Shown here piece after piece: positions 16,032-25,600 of a DNA stretch of 34,310 nt (its first letter is position 1; the number at the start of each line of letters is the position of its first letter). This DNA is from CBDUBS01 sp965365445 (GTDB taxonomy: Bacteria > Bacteroidota > Rhodothermia > Rhodothermales > DASSAV01). Made by a program: the position numbers and the translations under genes. The stretch covers positions 1 through 34,310 of the forward strand of contig CBDUBS010000015.1 of the NCBI GenBank assembly GCA_965365445.1, given 5' to 3'. The notes below the pieces were generated by a model, which saw nothing but the letters and a program-made list of their open reading frames with translations, was not told the origin of the DNA and ran no database searches.

Positions 16032-16631
16032 TCAGGGCTGCGGTGTGTTGAGGCGCGTTCGGAGGTATTCGGCAAAGGCCCTGAGCGCCTCGCCCCGGTG
16101 GCTCAGACGATTTTTTTCTTCGAGACTCATCTCGGCGAACGTGCGCACGCCCCCTTCCGGAATGAACAGCGCATCATACCCGAACCCGCCCTCCCCGCGC
16201 TCGGCATGATCTATCGTACCGCGGCATACCCCTTCGAATGTCCGAACGGACGCTCCATCGACGAAAGCAACGACGGTCCGGAAGCGGGCGGAGCGTTCCG
16301 ACGCTCCCGCCAATTCCGCGAGCAGCTTCCGCCGGTTCGCTGAAGGGTCTGCCTGCACACCGGCATACCGGGCCGAATGCACCCCAGGGCGCCCACCCAG
16401 GGCCGTCACTTCGAGGCCCGTATCGTCCGCCACGGCGGGCTTGCCGGTAAACTCATGCAACACGCGGGCCTTCCGGATCGCGTTTTCCTCCAGCGTATCG
16501 AACGGCTCGTCGGCTTCGGGTGCACCGGTAACCTCCGAAGCGGAGATGAGCGCCAGCGGAAGATCCACCAGCAGGGTGCGGATCTCCGCGACTTTTCCTT
16601 CATTACGGGTGGCGAGTACCAGTTCGGTCAT
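16032..16631 (-). CDS. rdgB: XTP/dITP diphosphatase (RdgB/HAM1)
   Basis: Hydrolyses deaminated purine nucleotides (XTP, dITP, ITP) to monophosphates so they are not built into nucleic acids. The 199-residue length is standard. Motifs are ATRNEGKVAEI at 7-17 (substrate phosphate contacts), FDTLEENAIRKA near 45-56, ADDTGLEVTALGGRPG near 68-83 with the catalytic acidic residues, and EEKNRLSHRGEAL near 171-183 (base recognition). The start ATG at 16631 matches the family start. It diverges from rpsU across 140 bases and is coupled to the family 2 glycosyltransferase. Confidence 0.96.
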   Translation of the reverse strand: MTELVLATRNEGKVAEIRTLLVDLPLALISASEVTGAPEADEPFDTLEENAIRKARVLHEFTGKPAVADDTGLEVTALGGRPGVHSARYAGVQADPSANRRKLLAELAGASERSARFRTVVAFVDGASVRTFEGVCRGTIDHAERGEGGFGYDALFIPEGGVRTFAEMSLEEKNRLSHRGEALRAFAEYLRTRLNTPQP

Positions 16632-16693
16632 TCGAATTCTCTGTGAGACGAGGCAGCCCCCTCGCCGGATAGTGAAACAAACAGGGACAGCCC

Positions 16694-16724
16694 TTGTACT
16701 ACACCGCCCCTGTTTTTATCTTTG
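16694..16724 (+). promoter_or_regulatory. Bacteroidota-type promoter of rpsU
   Basis: TTG at 16694-16696 and TATCTTTG at 16717-16724 match the Bacteroidota -33 (TTTG/TTG) and -7 (TAnnTTTG) elements with a 20-base gap. Transcription would begin near 16730, giving a leader of about 40 bases that contains the rpsU Shine-Dalgarno. An overlapping stem (16679-16686 with 16708-16715 followed by TTTT) resembles a terminator but is probably incidental. Confidence 0.65.
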
Positions 16725-16756
16725 CAGGCTAGCCGCCAATATACTAACCCGTACTC

Positions 16757-16764
16757 AAAAGGAG
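16757..16764 (+). promoter_or_regulatory. Strong Shine-Dalgarno of rpsU
   Basis: AAAAGGAG ends seven bases before the TTG start of rpsU. It is the strongest Shine-Dalgarno in the window, in a lineage where many neighbours (parA, parB, the MJ1255-type glycosyltransferase) have none. In Flavobacteriia a strong Shine-Dalgarno on rpsU is tied to autoregulation by bS21. Confidence 0.75.
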
Positions 16765-16771
16765 ATCCGCC

Positions 16772-16963
16772 TTGTCAGTAGGAGTCAAAGTTCGCGATAA
16801 CGAAAACATCGATCGTGCTCTGCGTCGGTTCAAACGCGCCGTCAACCGCAGTCGCGTGCTGCGTATCTACCGCGCCAACATGGCGTACACCAAGCCTTCC
16901 GAAGAGAAACGATTGGCGCGTCAGAAAGCGGCCCGTTCCGCCAGCCGCCGACCCCGCTTCTAG
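16772..16963 (+). CDS. rpsU: 30S ribosomal protein bS21
   Basis: A 63-residue, strongly basic small-subunit protein that binds near the 3' end of 16S rRNA. The sequence MSVGVKVRDNENIDRALRRF, the central RFKRAVNRSRVL and the Arg/Lys-rich tail fit bS21, with the normal length. The start codon is TTG at 16772, supported by AAAAGGAG seven bases upstream and by alignment of the N-terminus with the family. It stands alone with its own Bacteroidota-type promoter and a strong terminator. In Bacteroidota bS21 helps hide the anti-Shine-Dalgarno, which makes the strong signal on its own mRNA meaningful. Confidence 0.95.
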   Translation: MSVGVKVRDNENIDRALRRFKRAVNRSRVLRIYRANMAYTKPSEEKRLARQKAARSASRRPRF

Positions 16964-17037
16964 GGTTGCCGTATCCGGCGGCCCTGCTTCGTCTCGAATT
17001 GAAAGTGCGGATCTTCCGGAGGAAGTAATTCCGTTTC

Positions 17038-17083
17038 GCCACAGGCGAAGGGCTTTATGCCGCTCCGCCTGTGGCTTCTTTTA
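17038..17083 (+). terminator. Rho-independent terminator of rpsU
   Basis: A perfect ten-bp stem (17038-17047 with 17066-17075, GCCACAGGCG and its complement), an 18-base loop and then TTCTTTTATT. It lies between rpsU and the convergent Kgd-type gene, touching the latter's stop codon. The minus-strand side lacks a T tract. Confidence 0.88.
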
Positions 17084-20000
17084 TTACACGGAGAGGGCCA
17101 GGTGCAGGATCTGCTCCTGCTCGTACTGGTAGACCTTGGCGCTTCCGCTGGCGGTGCTGGCGCTGGCCTGCCTGCCAATGTACATGATGCGCTTGTGGCA
17201 GTCGTGGTAGATGGCCTCCAGTAACACGTCGAAGCGGGGCCGTAGGAAGCTCCACGCTCCCATGTTGGCCGGTTCCTCCTGCAACCACACCACGTCCTTC
17301 GCCTTCTGGTACCGCTCGATTTCCGCACGGACCTGCTTTTCCGGGAAGGGATAGTACTGTTCGAGCCGGGCAATGGCCAGCCGCTCGCGCTTTTCGGGTT
17401 CGTTTTCCAGGGCCTGCAACAGATCGTAGTATACCTTGCCGCTGCAGAAGATCAGCCGCTGGGCCTCGGCCGGATCGGCGGGCGCCGGTATCAACTCCTG
17501 AAATTCTCCGCCGGTAAGTTCTTCCGGGGCGGCTACCATGAGCGGGTGCCGGAGCAGGCTCTTCGGCGCGAGAACCACCAGCGGCTTCTTCACGTCTCGC
17601 TTCACCTGCCTGCGCAATGCATGGAAATAGGACGCAGGGGTCGTGAAGTTGCACACGATCATGTTATCCTCGGCGCATAATTGAAGGAACCGTTCCGGGC
17701 GCGCCGAGGAGTGCTCGGGCCCCTGCCCTTCGTAGGCATGGGGAAGAAGCAGTACCAGACTGCTGCGCTGGCCCCATTTCTCTTCCGCCGCCGACAGGAA
17801 CTGATCGTAGACGATCTGCGCGCCGTTGGCGAAATCCCCGAACTGCGCTTCCCATATGACGAGGGTTTCCGGGCTGGCGATGGAGTATCCGTACTCGAAC
17901 CCGCACACGGCATATTCGGAGAGCAGGCTGTCGTAGATGAGCAGCTGGGCCTGATCCTCGCGTATGTTATTCAGGGGAATGTACTCGTCGCCGGTTTCCT
18001 GATCGTAAAGAACGGCGTGTCGGTGGCTGAACGTACCGCGTCGGGAATCCTGCCCGCTTAACCGCACGGGGGTGCCTTCGAGGAGCAACGAGCCGAAGGC
18101 CAGGGCCTCGGAAAATCCCCAATCGATTTTTTTCTCCTCGAAGTACAGTTTGTCCCGTCGTTCGAACTGGCGGATCAGCTTCTTGTGTACGTTGAACCCC
18201 TCAGGCAGATTGGAAAGCGCCGAGACGATAGCGGCCAGATCTTCGGCGGAAGCCTGTGTATCTACCGGGGCGTGCCCCGATCGCTCGGCCTTTCGTTTCC
18301 GAATCACCTCTACGGCCTCGCGCGGGTCGCGTTCGTCCAGTTCCCTCGTGCTGTCGAAGGCTTCCTGCAACCGATCCCTGTAGTCCTCCAGCATCTGTTC
18401 GGCTTCGGCCGGAGTCATTTCACCCCGGCGCAACAGCGATTCGGTGTACAGCTTCCGGACGGATCGTTTCTCCTCGATCTTCCGGTAGAGCAGCGGCTGG
18501 GTGTACGTAGGTTCGTCGCCCTCGTTGTGCCCGTGGACGCGGTAGCACAGCATGTCGATCACGACGTCCTTATTGAACACTTGCCGGTAGTCCAGGGCAA
18601 TGCGGGCCACCCGGACGCAGGCTTCCGGGTCGTCGCCGTTGACGTGAAAGATCGGGGCCTGAATCATCCGGGCCACATCGGTGGCGTAGGTGGAGCTACG
18701 GGCGTCCGAAGGGACCGTCGTGAAACCGATCTGGTTATTCACGACGATGTGGATGGTGCCGCCGGTCTTGTAACCCCGGAGCTGGCTCAGGTTCAGGGTT
18801 TCCGCCACCACGCCCTGTCCGGCAAAGGCGGCATCGCCGTGGATGAGCATCGGAACGACGGCGTCGAAATAATCCCCCCCCGGGGCATCGGTTTTGCGGC
18901 GGCGAAGCAGATCCTGCCGGGCCCGCACCATCCCCTCCACCACAGGATTTACCGCCTCCAGATGCGACGGATTGGAAGCCAGCGTAAGCCGTATTTCGGC
19001 GCCGTCAGGGGATGTATGCGTTCCGCGCGCCCCCAGGTGGTACTTGACGTCGCCCGAACCCTGTGTGGTCGAAGGGTCGATGCTGCCTTCAAACTCGGAG
19101 AAGATGGCCTCGTACGGTTTGTTGAGGATGTTGGCCAGCACATTCAGGCGGCCCCGATGGGCCATGCCGATCACCACTTCATGAACGCCCTGCTCGGCGG
19201 CGTCCGATAGCACGGTATCCAGGATGGGGATCAGCGTTTCCGCTCCTTCGAGCGAGAACCGCTTATGCCCTACGTATTTCGTATGCAGGAACCGCTCGAA
19301 CGCTTCGGCGGCGTTGAGTTTGTGCAAAATGCGCCGTTCGGCTCCCGAGGATAGCGGCTCGGCATTCCGGATCGGTTCGATGCGTTCCTGCAGCCATACC
19401 CGTTCCATCGGGTCGGAGATGTGCATGAACTCGATGCCGATCTTGCGGGTGTACGTCTGTCGCAGGATGTCCAGGCTGTCACGCAAGGGCAGGATGTCCT
19501 TACCGCCCAGGCCCCCTGTTATGAACTTGCGGTCGAGGTCCCAGAGCGTCAGGCCGTACGTGCCGGGGTCCAACTCCGGGTGGTACGTCCAGTGATACCC
19601 CAGGGGATTGATGTCCGCCTGAAGGTGCCCCCGGACGCGATAGGCCCGGATGAGCTGGAGAATGCTGGCCTGCTTGTGGACCATGTCCATCTCGCCCCCC
19701 TCGAACTGCCCGACCATCGGGGTCGTGTCGGTCGAGAGGGAGTACGGCTGGTACGGGATGCACAGGTCGGAGAATACTTCCTGATAAAAGGTGTGCCGGC
19801 CGAGGAGCAATTCGGAGATGTAGGCCAGAAACTGCCCGCTCTCGGCTCCCTGAATGACCCGGTGGTCGTACGTGGAGGTGATGGCCATCACCTCGGACAG
19901 GCCCATTTTGCTGACGACGTCCGGAGGGAATGCGAAGTACTCCGGGGGGTAGCCGATGGCCCCGACGGCCAGTATCACACCCTGGCCCGGCATCAGGCGG

Positions 20001-20749
20001 GGCACGCTCATGGCAGTGCCGATCATGCCGGGGTTGGTAAGGGTGGCCGTGGTGCCCTCGAAATCGGAAAGTTCGAGCTTGCCGTCGCGGGCGCGCACCA
20101 CGATGTCGTTGTAAATGCCCAGAAACTGGGAAAAGTTGAGCCGTTCGGCGCTCTTTATGTTCGGCACCATGAGCGAGCGCCGCCCCTTCCGCTCGATGTC
20201 GATGGCGATGCCCAGGTTGACGGTACGGGGGACGACATGCAGCAACGACCCGTTATCGTGCCGCAGGGTCGTGTTCATATTGGAGTGCTCCTTGAGCCCC
20301 TTGATGATGGCCCAGGCCACCAGATGGGTAAACGAAACCTTCTCGCCTCCCACGTACCGCTGGTAATCGTTGATGAGCTTACGGTTTTCCGCCATCAACT
20401 TGACCGGTATGGAACGGCTGGAAGTCGCCGTCGGCACTCCCAGGCTGGCCTCCATGTTCTCAACGATCTTGGCGGCCGCACCTCTCAGGGGGCGCAGTTC
20501 AACGTTATCGTCCGCTACCTCCGGTGCGGATGCCGGAACCACCGGCTCCGGCAGGGCTCCGTCGCCGCTTTCCGGAAGAGCCGGCGCTACGACCGGAGCC
20601 GGACGGGCTTCCGCGGCCGCCATGAACGACTCGCTGGGACGATAGTCCGCAAAAAAATCTCGCCACGTCTCACTGACGCTATCCGGATTTTCCAGATACT
20701 GCCTGTACAGTTCGTCGACATAACCGGTATTGAATCCGAGCTGGCTCAC
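17084..20749 (-). CDS. kgd: Multifunctional 2-oxoglutarate decarboxylase/dehydrogenase, E2-E1 fusion (Kgd type)
   Basis: A 1221-residue TCA-cycle enzyme acting on 2-oxoglutarate. Residues 1-36 are the E1 N-terminal segment (YVDELYRQYLENPDSVSETW). Residues 45-80 are an Ala/Pro linker. Residues 85-325 are an E2 succinyltransferase catalytic domain with STYDHRVIQGAESGQFL holding His296. Residues from about 340 to the end are the thiamine-diphosphate E1, with GMAHRGRLNV near 527, NGDDPEACVR near 700, GHNEGDEPTYTQP near 738 and SGQDSRRGTFSHRHAVL near 900. There is no lipoyl domain, as in mycobacterial Kgd (about 1230 residues) and corynebacterial OdhA, which borrow lipoyl groups from another E2. 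The start is GTG with GAGG six bases upstream. No sucB or lpd is adjacent. Confidence 0.95.
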   Translation of the reverse strand: MSQLGFNTGYVDELYRQYLENPDSVSETWRDFFADYRPSESFMAAAEARPAPVVAPALPESGDGALPEPVVPASAPEVADDNVELRPLRGAAAKIVENMEASLGVPTATSSRSIPVKLMAENRKLINDYQRYVGGEKVSFTHLVAWAIIKGLKEHSNMNTTLRHDNGSLLHVVPRTVNLGIAIDIERKGRRSLMVPNIKSAERLNFSQFLGIYNDIVVRARDGKLELSDFEGTTATLTNPGMIGTAMSVPRLMPGQGVILAVGAIGYPPEYFAFPPDVVSKMGLSEVMAITSTYDHRVIQGAESGQFLAYISELLLGRHTFYQEVFSDLCIPYQPYSLSTDTTPMVGQFEGGEMDMVHKQASILQLIRAYRVRGHLQADINPLGYHWTYHPELDPGTYGLTLWDLDRKFITGGLGGKDILPLRDSLDILRQTYTRKIGIEFMHISDPMERVWLQERIEPIRNAEPLSSGAERRILHKLNAAEAFERFLHTKYVGHKRFSLEGAETLIPILDTVLSDAAEQGVHEVVIGMAHRGRLNVLANILNKPYEAIFSEFEGSIDPSTTQGSGDVKYHLGARGTHTSPDGAEIRLTLASNPSHLEAVNPVVEGMVRARQDLLRRRKTDAPGGDYFDAVVPMLIHGDAAFAGQGVVAETLNLSQLRGYKTGGTIHIVVNNQIGFTTVPSDARSSTYATDVARMIQAPIFHVNGDDPEACVRVARIALDYRQVFNKDVVIDMLCYRVHGHNEGDEPTYTQPLLYRKIEEKRSVRKLYTESLLRRGEMTPAEAEQMLEDYRDRLQEAFDSTRELDERDPREAVEVIRKRKAERSGHAPVDTQASAEDLAAIVSALSNLPEGFNVHKKLIRQFERRDKLYFEEKKIDWGFSEALAFGSLLLEGTPVRLSGQDSRRGTFSHRHAVLYDQETGDEYIPLNNIREDQAQLLIYDSLLSEYAVCGFEYGYSIASPETLVIWEAQFGDFANGAQIVYDQFLSAAEEKWGQRSSLVLLLPHAYEGQGPEHSSARPERFLQLCAEDNMIVCNFTTPASYFHALRRQVKRDVKKPLVVLAPKSLLRHPLMVAAPEELTGGEFQELIPAPADPAEAQRLIFCSGKVYYDLLQALENEPEKRERLAIARLEQYYPFPEKQVRAEIERYQKAKDVVWLQEEPANMGAWSFLRPRFDVLLEAIYHDCHKRIMYIGRQASASTASGSAKVYQYEQEQILHLALSV

Positions 20750-20901
20750 GGTAAACCTCTATGTTACGGGACAGATGAAAAGCGGCCGACACAGAAACGC
20801 ACTTACCCTTCACAAGGATTCCATCTTGACACGACAGGCCGATCGCAAATCCATCCCTGTGCCGAAGGGATAACCGGATAGGGATCGGCATTCAGCCCCT
20901 C

Positions 20902-21906
20902 CTACAACCACCCTTTCTCGCGGTACCACGCCACGGTTTCCCGCATTCCTTCTTCGAGTGATAGGCGCTCCCGGTAACCAAAATCACGATGGGCCTTTTC
21001 GGAGGAACACATCTTGCAGGCATCCCTGATTTCTCGCGCCTTTTCCCGGTTGAGCGCCGGATACCGACCCGTAAGGCGGCCCAGGAGCTCGGATGCGGCT
21101 CCCACGGAGCTTATCATCGAACGGGGTACCGGAATCGTTACCACTTTTCTGCCCAGTGCCCCGGCTATGGCCGTTTTCATCTCACGCCAGCCGTACGGCC
21201 GGTCGGAGCCGATGAAATACGTTTCTCCGATGGTAACATCGTGCTCGGCGGCGTCCACCATGCCCCGGACGAGATCTCGCGCGTGGACGAGGCTGATTTC
21301 CGCGGAGCGCCCCGATCCTACCATGGCAAATACCCCTTTCGCTGCGGCCCGGAAAACGGTGTAGATATCAGCTTCGCGCGGGCCGTAAACGGAAGGTGGC
21401 CGTACGATGGTAACGGGCAACGTTTCGATGTATCGGGCGCCGTCCTCGTTTTGCCGGAACAGCGCCCGTTCCATCTCGGCCTTGCTGCGTCCGTAGCGGC
21501 TGATCGGGCGCAGGGGGGTCGCTTCGTCCGCCATCCCCTCCGGGCATTCCCCGACGGCGGCCAGCGAGCTCGTAACGAGCACGCGTTTTACGCCGGGAGC
21601 CGCCAGGCGAACCGCCCCGAGCATGTTGCGCGTGGCCTGTACGTTGCCGCGTTCGAAGGAGGCTTCATCCCGGGCGCGGGTCACGCCGGCCACGTGGTAT
21701 ACGTAGTCCACTCCCTGTAGACCTTCCCAGAGAGCTTCGATGCTGGATAGATCGCCGGAAACTACCCGAACCGGGAGTCCCTCCAGCCACTTCAAATCCT
21801 TTCTGACCAGGCAACGGACCTCGGTATAGCCCCTTCGGAAAAGCTCCTCCACGAGATGACTTCCAACGAAGCCGGTGCCTCCGGTGACGAATGCCGTTTT
21901 TTTCAT
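20902..21906 (-). CDS. NAD-dependent epimerase/dehydratase (extended SDR), CerR-like candidate
   Basis: A 334-residue extended short-chain dehydrogenase. The NAD(P)-binding loop GGTGFVGSHL is at residues 8-17, the catalytic YGRSK (YxxxK) is near 138-142, and SSLAAVGE supplies the Ser of the triad. The C-terminal half, with GETYFIGSDRPYGWREM and the R-Y-P-A-L-N-R-E-K stretch, binds the substrate. Sequence features resemble 3-beta-HSD/dihydroflavonol-type reductases and the epimerase-like ceramide reductase CerR rather than a UDP-sugar epimerase. It lies 152 bases before the Kgd-type gene on the same strand. Linking it to the SPT-like gene 8 kb away is inference. Confidence 0.82.
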   Translation of the reverse strand: MKKTAFVTGGTGFVGSHLVEELFRRGYTEVRCLVRKDLKWLEGLPVRVVSGDLSSIEALWEGLQGVDYVYHVAGVTRARDEASFERGNVQATRNMLGAVRLAAPGVKRVLVTSSLAAVGECPEGMADEATPLRPISRYGRSKAEMERALFRQNEDGARYIETLPVTIVRPPSVYGPREADIYTVFRAAAKGVFAMVGSGRSAEISLVHARDLVRGMVDAAEHDVTIGETYFIGSDRPYGWREMKTAIAGALGRKVVTIPVPRSMISSVGAASELLGRLTGRYPALNREKAREIRDACKMCSSEKAHRDFGYRERLSLEEGMRETVAWYREKGWL

Positions 21907-22073
21907 GCGGATACGGGGCCACCTCCATCGGGTGCGGCGGTAGCCGGGACCGGTTGGCCCGTACGTTTTTTATCTGAAAAATGATAGATTGAAAGCGTGA
22001 GGAGCGCTGCCGGATGGCCGAACGGAACCCGGTCGCCTCCGAACGTCCCGTACAGTAACCACTGGTAACCGCC

Positions 22074-22556
22074 ATGACCCTTGAAGAAGCCGCGCGGGAT
22101 TTCCTTGCGCAAAAACGCATCGCCGTAGCCGGTGTCTCCCGCAGCGGGGATATCCCGGCCAATATAATCTATAAAAAGCTGAAGGCGTCGGGGTACGACG
22201 TATACGCCGTTAACCCGCACGCCGACAGGGTGGAGGGTGACGTCTGTTATCCCGATCTGGCGGCCATTCCGGGCGGGGTAGACGGGGTGGTAATCGGCGC
22301 CCCGGCCGACCGGAGCGCCTCTATCGTTCAGGAAGCGGCCGCCGTAGGCGTCTCCCGCGTGTGGATGCACCGGGGCATGGGTCCGGGCAGCGTCGATCCG
22401 GAAGCCGTCAGGCTGGCCGAGGCGGCGGGCTTGTCGGTGATCCCGGGTGGCTGCCCGATGATGTTCTGCGAGCCCGTTGACGTGGCGCATCGGTGCGCCC
22501 GCTGGTTCAACCGCGTAACCGGCCGCGAAGCCGTTCCCGTTGGGTACGAGGCGTAA
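22074..22556 (+). CDS. CoA-binding domain protein (YccU type)
   Basis: A 160-residue single-domain protein of the CoA_binding_2 family (YccU-like), related to the nucleotide-binding part of succinyl-CoA synthetase. The Rossmann pattern is visible: RIAVAGVSRSGDIPANIIYKK, YDVYAVNPHADRVEGDVCYP and DGVVIGAPADRSASIVQEAA. VWMHRGMGPGSVD and IPGGCPMMF complete the family signature. The physiological role is unknown. It stands alone on the plus strand, divergent from the epimerase and convergent with the beta-galactosidase gene. Confidence 0.9.
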   Translation: MTLEEAARDFLAQKRIAVAGVSRSGDIPANIIYKKLKASGYDVYAVNPHADRVEGDVCYPDLAAIPGGVDGVVIGAPADRSASIVQEAAAVGVSRVWMHRGMGPGSVDPEAVRLAEAAGLSVIPGGCPMMFCEPVDVAHRCARWFNRVTGREAVPVGYEA

Positions 22557-22558
22557 AG

Positions 22559-22595
22559 CGGAAGGGGGCCGCGTTTCCGCCGCCCCCTCCGTTTA
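22559..22595. terminator. Terminator-like hairpin after the CoA-binding gene
   Basis: CGGA(A)GGGGGC at 22559-22569 pairs with GCCCCCTCCG at 22582-22591, with one bulged A and a 12-base loop, then TTTA. It lies between convergent stops and may serve both genes, although the T tract is short. Confidence 0.6.
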
Positions 22596-22601
22596 GTCGC
22601 T

Positions 22602-25600
22602 TCAGAATCCCTCGAACCGGAGCCGGGCGAGTGCGGCCGGGTTATCCCGGCGCCCGTCGAAGGGCCGCAGACGGAAGCTGTACCGGTACGACGGCTCCGA
22701 GAGCACGTACCGGTCGTGCGTTCGGGCTCCCCAGGAGTTATCGCCCCCGACGCCCATCTGGCGGTAGTCCACGTTCAGCGAAACGAGGTCGCTCGGCACG
22801 ACATCCGTGGTGTGGCGGTTTTTCCCTTCATAACGCGGCATGAAGCCGGCTTCGGGCGATTCGAAGTCCTCCATGAGCTGGTGGTGCGCCCCTACGCTCA
22901 GCAGCGGCATACCCACGGCCAGCAACCCGACCCCCTCGCCGTTCGTCAGCGCGACCCACCGCACATCCGTCTTGTAGCCGTTTTCCTGGGGGCGGATGTA
23001 CGGAACGTACTGATCGGCTACACTTCCCGAATACAGCCCGACCAGCGCTCCGGTGTTACGGTCCCAGTAGTTTTCGAACGGGCCTCGCCCGAGCCAGGTG
23101 ATCCGGTCATATTCCCGGGGAAGACGCAGGTTCATGCCCATCCGGGGTACTTCCGGCAGCTCCGGATCGGTTTTCCGAAAGTCGTTATCCACGAGGATGT
23201 CGCCCGTACCAAGTACCGTGTATACGGTTTTATAGAGGGCTATGGGTTTCGCGGTGAGGTTAAAGTTGTCGGTTCCGTAGAGGTTCATCTCCAGCGTGAC
23301 CCGTACTACGCCCGGGCCGGGCTGCTCCACCTCCGACCGAACCACGCTCCGGTTGTCCCCTGCCTTACGCCAGGGACGGGCGCGCCGGGGTAAGTCGTTC
23401 CCCCAGTCGTTATCGGTCGGCGCCCGCCAGAAATCGGGTACGGGGCCTTTTGCGATCATCTCTTCGTTCCCGAGCTTGAGCGAATACATCGAGCCCGTTG
23501 CCAGATCGAAGCGTACGGAGAACCCCTGCCCTTCCACCGCTACGTCTTTTCCCTGCCGGTCGAGCGTCAGGGCCGGAACCGACTGAACATCGGTAGGGGT
23601 TACCGGGGCCTCGATGGGCAACAGGAACTGCTCGTACGCTTCGACGTGGCCTTTTTCGAGCAGAGGATGAGGCTGCTTCCGGATGAGGTCGAGGTTCAGG
23701 AAATAGACCCGGCCGGGCTCGGGCTCCGGAAGGGTGTACCCGAGCGTGACGACCGCATCCGTCTGCGGCGCGGCGGCCGGAAGGGGAGTCACGCCCGACT
23801 CCAGCGTCTTCCCGTCGGCCACGACGGACCATGCCAGATCGAACGCTTCCAGGCTGGTGAAGAAGAATTTATTGTGCACCCGCACCGTGCCGGATTCGAG
23901 GTTCTCCGGCGTGAACTCCGCATTCTGATACACCTTCTTTACTTCGTGCAAAGCCGGGTGGGGCGTTCGGTCCGGGTTGACCAGCCCGTTGATGCAGAAG
24001 TTGGCATCGCTGGGTACGTCCGGCGGACCGAAATCTCCTCCGTAGGCCCAGTAGCTCCTTCCGGTTGCATCGGTTTTGACCAGCCCCTGGTCCACCCAGT
24101 CCCAGATGAACCCGCCCTGTAAGGCCGGATAGTTCTCGATGACGTCCCAGTAATCCTGCAAATTCCCGACGCTGTTTCCCATGGCGTGCGCGTACTCGCA
24201 CAGGATGAGCGGCCGGTCCGGGTTCGTTTTCGCATACGCCTCGATCTGGGGGATCGTGGCGTACATGGGCGCCTTGATGTCCGAGTGCCGTTCGGGCGCG
24301 TTCGTCTCTTCTCCTTCCCGCTCGTACTGCACCGGCCGCGTGCCGTCGCGCTGATGTATCCAGCGGTAGGTAGCCAGCATGTTGCGGCCGTCCCCCGCTT
24401 CGTTGCCGAGCGACCAGATGATGACGGACGGATGGTTTTTATCGCGCTCCACCATACGTTGCGTCCGCTCGAGGTGGGCCTTCAGCCATTCGGGTTTGTC
24501 TGCCAGCGTGACGTCTCTTCTGTACCCGATTCCATGCGATTCGATGTTGGCCTCATCGATGAGGTACAATCCGTATTCGTCGGCTAGTTCGTACCAGCGT
24601 TCGGGCTGCGGATAGTGGGACGTACGCACCGCATTGATATTGAACGCCTTCATGGTGCGGATATCCTTCAGCATCGTCTCTTCATCCACCACGTGGCCCC
24701 GGATATCGTGGTGCTCGTGCAGGTTGACGCCCTTGAGGTAAATCGGCTTGCCGTTGACGAGCAACTGCCCGCCCTTGATTTCACTCGTGCGGAAGCCGAT
24801 CCGCGCGCCGGTAGCCTCGATGGTTTTGCCCGAGCGGTCCTTGAGGGCGATGACCAGCCGGTACAGATTCGGCTGCTCCGCCGACCACCTCCGGACGTTC
24901 TTCAGCGATTGCTCGAACGACACAACGCTGCCTCCCTCGGAGGAAACCGAGCGCGACTGCCGGATGGCGGCTTTCTCCCCGTCGTACAGCACGGCCTCTA
25001 CCGTATACCCCGGTTGGAAACCGTCCGTATGCGCCACCTCTACCTCCAGTTGGAGGCGCCCGTCCCGGTAGTCGTTTGCCAGACCGGCCCGGGCAAAGAA
25101 ATCACGAATGTGCGTCCGGGGGGCCGCGTACAGGTATACATCCCGCTGGATGCCGCTCATGCGCCAGAAGTCCTGGTCTTCCAGGTAGCTGCCGTCGCTA
25201 TACCGGTATACCTCCACGGCGAGCGTGTTCGCGCCCTTCTTCAGGTATGGCGTGATCCGGTACTCCGAAGGGGTTTTGGAGTCCTCGCTGAATCCCACTT
25301 CTTTTCCGTTTACCCACACGTAGTACCCCGCACTCACGCCGCCGAAATGCAGGTACACTTCGCGGCCCTGCCACGCGGCCGGCACCTCGAAGGTGCGCCG
25401 GTAAGACCCCACCGGGTTGTCGTCGTGCGGTACGAACGGCGGGTTCGCTTCGAAGGGATACTTGATGTTGACATAAATGGGGTAACCGTACCCGTTCATC
25501 TCCCAGTTCGAGGGAACTTCGAGGGTCTTCCAGCCGCTCACGTCGAAATCTTCACGGAAAAACGCTACGGGTCGCTCCGAGGGGCGGGGGGAGAAGTGAA

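Noticed and set aside
16679..16717. Terminator-like stem followed by a T run before rpsU
   Set aside because: The eight-bp stem has a 21-base loop and no upstream gene on the plus strand to end. The T run is better explained as part of the TATCTTTG promoter region.
20853..20875. Short ATCCCT/AGGGAT hairpin between the Kgd-type gene and the epimerase
   Set aside because: Six base pairs with no T tract on the relevant strand; not distinguishable from chance in a G+C-rich spacer.
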